From positions 1,364,001 to 1,428,000 of the forward strand of contig NZ_CP014228.1 of assembly GCF_001553565.1 (NCBI RefSeq): DNA of 64,000 nt. Direction: 5' to 3'. Source of the stretch: Actinomyces radicidentis (GTDB lineage Bacteria; Actinomycetota; Actinomycetes; Actinomycetales; Actinomycetaceae). The translations under genes and the position numbers were made by a program. The notes beneath the pieces were generated by a model. That model did not search any database. It was not told the origin of the DNA and worked only from the letters and a program-made list of their open reading frames with translations. Shown here piece by piece: positions 60,592 to 64,000 of the stretch. The first letter of the stretch is position 1, and the number at the start of each line of letters is the position of its first letter.

Positions 60592-61218
60592 ATGACAGCC
60601 CGGAATGACCTGCGTCGTGCGCTCGACGCGATCGCGTTCCGGCAGCGCGGCTACTTCACCGCAGCCCAGGCTCGCGACGTCGGGTACTCCTACCAGGCGC
60701 AGAAGCATCACGCGGACCGTGGTAACTGGACGCGCGTCGAGCGGGGCCTCTTCAGACTCCCTGGCTGGCCGGTGGCCGAGGGGGATGAGTACGTGCGCGC
60801 CTGCCTCGCACTCGGAGAAGCGGCTGCGATCTCGCACGAGTCCGCCTTGGCCGTCCACGGACTCTCGGACCTCATACCGTCACGCATCGACGTGACGGTA
60901 CCCGGTGGGCGTCGCCGAGCTGACGGGGCACTTCGCCTGCACGTCGGGCTGCTCCCACAGGGTGATCGGGAGGAGCGGGACGGATGGCGCGTAACCACAC
61001 CCGAGAGGTCGTTGGCGGACGTTGCGGCGTCGTCGACGTCTCAGGAGCATCTCGACGCCGCTGTTGCGGAAGCTCTTGAGCGCGGCCTCGTGACTGTCCG
61101 GCGCCTTCGGCGACGAGCGGCCAACCAATCGGACCGGGCGGCGCTGCGTCTGGAGCGCGCCGTGACGGCGGCGGTCGAGCGCTCCGAGGGTGCCGGACCG
61201 GGAGGGCTGGAGTCATGA
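60592..61218 (+). CDS. abiEi: AbiEi-type antitoxin / transcriptional repressor
   Basis: A 208-residue AbiEi family protein, the antitoxin of a type IV toxin-antitoxin system. The N-terminal winged helix reads AIAFRQRGYFTAAQARDVGY, then HHADRGNWTRVERGLFRLPGW, the diagnostic element of the family. The C-terminal domain has AAISHESALAVHGLSD and PERSLADVAAS. Known members bind inverted repeats in their own promoter and neutralise the toxin without direct binding. ATG 60592 begins 75 bases after hsdR with its own -10. It overlaps abiEii as ATGA. Confidence 0.88.
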   Translation: MTARNDLRRALDAIAFRQRGYFTAAQARDVGYSYQAQKHHADRGNWTRVERGLFRLPGWPVAEGDEYVRACLALGEAAAISHESALAVHGLSDLIPSRIDVTVPGGRRRADGALRLHVGLLPQGDREERDGWRVTTPERSLADVAASSTSQEHLDAAVAEALERGLVTVRRLRRRAANQSDRAALRLERAVTAAVERSEGAGPGGLES

Positions 61219-62090
61219 GCGGAAGCGCCTACAAGAACTCGGTGACCCAGCGGCTCGCCCAACGTGCCCGGGTGCTTGGGCTCGACCCGAACGTCCTGCT
61301 GAAGCGCTTCGCCTTCCAGCGGATCCTGGCGCGCCTCGCGCTCGATGAGCGGTGGGTCCTCAAGGGCGGCTTCGTGATGGAGCTGCGCCTCGGGCTCGCC
61401 GCGCGCACCACCAAGGACTTGGATCTCGTCCTTCGTGACGAGGGAACGCGGTGGACGCCGCAGACCGTCCAGGACCTCATCGACGAGGCGCTGGACGTCG
61501 ACCTCGACGACCGGATGACCTTCGAGGTGTGGGTGCCGAAGGCGATCGTCGTCGATGGTGTCGCCGGGAGGACGTGGGGCGTCTCGGTCCGGGTCCTTCT
61601 CGACGGAACGGAGCTGTGCGTCGTGAGGCTCGACGTCATGACACGCGCCGTGGACATGGGCGAGGCGCGTGACGTGCTCCGCGTCGATCCGGTGCTGCCG
61701 GGTCTGGAGGGGTGCGGCCCCGTGGCCGTGGCTGCGGTCGACCCGGCCCAGCACGCTGCTGAGAAGCTCCACGCCTGCGTCCGTACCTACGCGCACGACC
61801 GGCCCTCGTCCAGGGACAAGGACCTCGTGGACCTAGTGCTTCTCGAGGAGGCGGGGCTCGTGGAGCGGCGAGCTCTCGGCGTCGCTCTCGATCGCGTCTT
61901 CCGAGTCCGGGATGGTGAGGCGCCGCCCGCCACCCTGCCCGCGTTGCCCGCCGGCTGGCGCTCGCCCTACGAGGCGAAGGCTGAGGAGATGGAGCTGGCG
62001 GCGCGGAACTTCGACGACGCGGTCCGCGCGGTGACAGTGATGTACGAGGACGCCGTGCGCGGACTCGATGATGAGAGGAAGGACGGCTGA
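61215..62090 (+). CDS. abiEii: AbiEii-type nucleotidyltransferase toxin
   Basis: A 291-residue nucleotidyltransferase of the AbiEii/AbiGii (DUF1814) family. Conserved motifs are VLKGGFVMELR (48-58), ARTTKDLDLVL (63-73, the metal-binding DxD), HAAEKLHACVR and SSRDKDLVDLVLL. AbiEii-type toxins act as nucleotidyltransferases; MenT relatives in mycobacteria block tRNA charging by adding pyrimidines to tRNA ends. All catalytic residues appear intact. It starts in an ATGA overlap with abiEi, and its stop overlaps the hsdM start by one base, tying toxin and methylase expression together. Confidence 0.9.
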   Translation: MSGSAYKNSVTQRLAQRARVLGLDPNVLLKRFAFQRILARLALDERWVLKGGFVMELRLGLAARTTKDLDLVLRDEGTRWTPQTVQDLIDEALDVDLDDRMTFEVWVPKAIVVDGVAGRTWGVSVRVLLDGTELCVVRLDVMTRAVDMGEARDVLRVDPVLPGLEGCGPVAVAAVDPAQHAAEKLHACVRTYAHDRPSSRDKDLVDLVLLEEAGLVERRALGVALDRVFRVRDGEAPPATLPALPAGWRSPYEAKAEEMELAARNFDDAVRAVTVMYEDAVRGLDDERKDG

Positions 62091-63592
62091 TGGCAGCTCG
62101 CAGCAAGAAGGACATGACGACGCGGGCGCGACTCCAGTCCGTCATCAAGGAGTGCCGCGACACGATGCGGAAGGACGCCGGGCTCAACGGTGAGCTCGAC
62201 CGGCTCCCGCAGCTCTCGTGGCTGTTGTTCCTGCGCGCCTTCGACGAGCTGGAGGAGGTCCGCGAGATCCAGGACGCGGGCTACCGGCGGATCATCGTGG
62301 AGCAGTACCGGTGGTCGACGTGGGCGTCGGAGCAGGGCCTCACGGGACCTCAGTTCCTCGACTTCGTCAACAACGATCTCCTGCCCTACCTCGCCGGCCT
62401 CCAGGGCACGGGCGAGCCCGGGGACCCGAGGGACACCCTCGGTCAGATCTTCTCCGAGGTCTCGAACAGGATGCTGTCCGGGTATCTCCTCAAGGAACTC
62501 GTGCTCAAGCTGGACTCGATCCACTTCACCAGCACGGACGACGTGCACACCATGGCGGTCCTGTACGAGTCCATGCTCAAGGAGATGCGGGACGCCGCCG
62601 GGGACTCGGGTGAGTTCTACACGCCGCGCCCGCTCATCCGCTTCATGGTCGAGATGACGGATCCGCGGCTCGGCGAGATCGTCATGGACCCTGCCGTGGG
62701 CACCGCGGGATTCCTCGTCGAGACCTACGAGCACCTCTTGAAGGAAGCGCGCCAGGGCTCCGCCCATGACGTGGAGCGCGTCGCGCCGAGCCTGCGCGGC
62801 ACCGAGAAGAAGCCGATGCCCTTCCTCCTGGCGCAGATGAATATGCTCCTGCACCGGATCGATGACCCCCAGATCACGCGGGGAAATTCCCTGGAGCACA
62901 CGATCGCGGAGATGCGCCGGCCGGCCGCCCAGGCTGATGTCATCCTCACCAACCCTCCGTTCGGCGGTGAGGAGGAGAAGTCGGTCCAGGAGAACTTCCC
63001 GACAGAGCTCCGGACCGCGGAGACCGTGTGGCTGTTCCTCCAGGCCGTCATGGCAAGGCTGCGTCCCACCGCCAACGCGCGCTGCGCGATCGTGGTGCCG
63101 AACTCCGTGCTCTTCGACCAGGGGGTCGGCGCTCGGATCAAGAAGAAGCTGATGGAGGACTTCAACCTCCACACCGTCCTGCGTCTGCCGAACGGCGTGT
63201 TCGCGCCGTACACCATCATCCCGGCCAATGTTCTCTTCTTCGAGCGCGGCGAGCAGCAGGAGGACGTGTGGTTCTACGAGCACCCCCTGCCTGAGGGGCG
63301 GAAGAACTACACCAAGACGAAGCCGTTGCTCTTCGACGAGTTCGGACCGTGCCGCCAGTGGTGGGGCGGGCGTGAGCGTACCGGTCGCGAGGAGACCTCC
63401 CAGGCCTGGACGGTCAAGGCCTCCGACATCGTGGCGACCGGCTACAACCTCGACCTGAGCAACCCGAACCGGGAGGCGGACCCGTCCCAGCGGCCCGTCA
63501 AGGAGGTGCTCGCCGAGCTCGTGGACGCCGAGCGGGAGATGCTCGGTCTGCTGGAGCAACTCCAGCGCGAGGTCGAGGAGTTCGAGCTGTGA
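62090..63592 (+). CDS. hsdM: Type I restriction-modification methylase subunit (HsdM)
   Basis: A 500-residue adenine-N6 methyltransferase. The N-terminal helical domain (LSWLLFLRAFDELEEVREI) precedes GEFYTPRPLIRFMVE, motif I DPAVGTAGF (200-208) for S-adenosylmethionine binding, and motif IV NPPFGG (288-293) for catalysis. A C-terminal coiled coil (EREMLGLLEQLQREVEEFEL) contacts HsdS. It protects host DNA at the HsdS-defined target and is needed for restriction. ATG 62090 shares one base with the abiEii stop, and its own stop overlaps hsdS as GTGA. Confidence 0.96.
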   Translation: MAARSKKDMTTRARLQSVIKECRDTMRKDAGLNGELDRLPQLSWLLFLRAFDELEEVREIQDAGYRRIIVEQYRWSTWASEQGLTGPQFLDFVNNDLLPYLAGLQGTGEPGDPRDTLGQIFSEVSNRMLSGYLLKELVLKLDSIHFTSTDDVHTMAVLYESMLKEMRDAAGDSGEFYTPRPLIRFMVEMTDPRLGEIVMDPAVGTAGFLVETYEHLLKEARQGSAHDVERVAPSLRGTEKKPMPFLLAQMNMLLHRIDDPQITRGNSLEHTIAEMRRPAAQADVILTNPPFGGEEEKSVQENFPTELRTAETVWLFLQAVMARLRPTANARCAIVVPNSVLFDQGVGARIKKKLMEDFNLHTVLRLPNGVFAPYTIIPANVLFFERGEQQEDVWFYEHPLPEGRKNYTKTKPLLFDEFGPCRQWWGGRERTGREETSQAWTVKASDIVATGYNLDLSNPNREADPSQRPVKEVLAELVDAEREMLGLLEQLQREVEEFEL

Positions 63593-64000
63593 AGGTCGAC
63601 TGGGTGCCGATCGGAGCAGTCATGTCCGTGGCCAGGCGCTCCGTGACGGTCGATCCGGACGAGTCCTATGTCGAAGTCGGTGTGCGGTCGTTCGGCAAGG
63701 GGGTCTTCCTCAAGTCGCCAGTGGACGGTGCCTCCCTCGGCAATAAGAAGATCTACCGGATCGAGCCTGGTGACCTCGTGGTTTCGAACATCTTCGCCTG
63801 GGAGGGGGCAATCGGAATTGCCGGGGCCGACTGTGACGGGACGGTTGGGTCGCATCGCTTCATCACCCTTCGTCCCAACGATGGGGCTGGGGTCGTGCCG
63901 CGCTACGTCTCCCACTACCTCTTGTCGGAACAAGGGCTTGAGGCGATCCGAAGGGCCTCACCGGGCTCGGCTGGTCGTAACCGGACGCTCTCACTGAAGG
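63589..64000 (+). CDS. hsdS: Type I restriction specificity subunit (HsdS), truncated by window end
   Basis: The first 137 codons of a specificity subunit, open to the window end. The translation starts VKVDWVPIGAVMSVARRSV and continues with VGVRSFGKGVF, KIYRIEPGDLVVSNIFAWEG and GSHRFITLRPN. This is the layout of a type I target-recognition domain, with the GDLV-x-x-x-x-FAWEGA strand and the conserved SHRF. A helical spacer should begin near LLSEQGLEAIRRASPGSAGRN. GTG 63589 overlaps hsdM by four bases. The DNA target cannot be predicted, and at least one more recognition domain should lie beyond 64000. Confidence 0.9.
   Translation, partial: MKVDWVPIGAVMSVARRSVTVDPDESYVEVGVRSFGKGVFLKSPVDGASLGNKKIYRIEPGDLVVSNIFAWEGAIGIAGADCDGTVGSHRFITLRPNDGAGVVPRYVSHYLLSEQGLEAIRRASPGSAGRNRTLSLK

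Noticed and set aside
1-64000. CRISPR arrays, prophage or insertion sequences
   Set aside because: No regularly spaced repeats, transposase, integrase or phage structural motifs were seen in any frame, even around the two defence loci.

Overview
The window reads as a chromosomal stretch of a very G+C-rich actinobacterium, most likely a member of the Actinomycetaceae (Actinomyces-like). This is inferred from an Lsr2-type nucleoid protein, CarD, a PhoU/SenX3-RegX3 phosphate module, a sortase signal of the LAxTG type, a complete 'anchored repeat' metal ABC transporter locus, and many leaderless starts (TAnnnT six to eight bases before ATG/GTG). No rRNA, CRISPR array, transposase or integrase was found. 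One tRNA-Thr(CGU) lies at the left end.

Layout. 1-9,356: tRNA-Thr, lsr2, gpmA, phoU (reverse) facing senX3-regX3, carD, an MFS permease, then a reverse block of Ohr, a DUF2218 protein and a Nudix hydrolase. 9,357-10,889: rhamnulokinase. 11,095-20,047: a Zur-box-like site followed by five same-strand genes: a 1,449-residue cell-wall repeat protein, a lipoprotein binding protein with a repeat domain inserted into its fold, a membrane-anchored repeat protein, an ATPase and a permease. 20,041-30,623: mixed housekeeping genes (YbjQ-like, SprT-like, ribokinase, a lysozyme-like secreted protein, cardiolipin synthase, HrpA). 30,674-33,157: a lower-G+C gene encoding an AAA ATPase / DUF4143 nuclease-like / TIR fusion with a long helical tail, the most unusual object here. 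33,342-40,973: an EEP-family membrane protein, an alpha/beta-fold protein, a SAM-riboswitch-controlled metF followed by metE, CutC and a small membrane protein. 41,126-51,240: a CydDC-like ABC exporter pair, a CDF metal exporter, a TRIC-like protein, YtxH, a VIT-family metal transporter, a DUF2183 phosphatase-like protein and a GT87-like mannosyltransferase. 51,458-57,927: an MFS permease and a signalling cluster (LRV-domain membrane protein, PP2C phosphatase, two FHA-type proteins, an LmeA-like protein). 58,021-64,000: a type I restriction-modification operon (hsdR, hsdM, hsdS cut by the window edge) with an AbiEi/AbiEii toxin-antitoxin pair between hsdR and hsdM.

How genes work together. 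The repeat-transporter locus looks like a wall-to-membrane metal (probably zinc) acquisition route: a histidine pair recurs in seven copies of the repeat domain across three proteins, and a Zur-like operator sits near the predicted transcription start. MetF and MetE form the last steps of methionine synthesis under a riboswitch whose closing stem overlaps the metF ribosome binding site. Two probable defence loci are present: the single-gene ATPase-TIR fusion, and the restriction-modification/AbiE island at the right end. All database-level family assignments are from recognition of motifs and were not searched.
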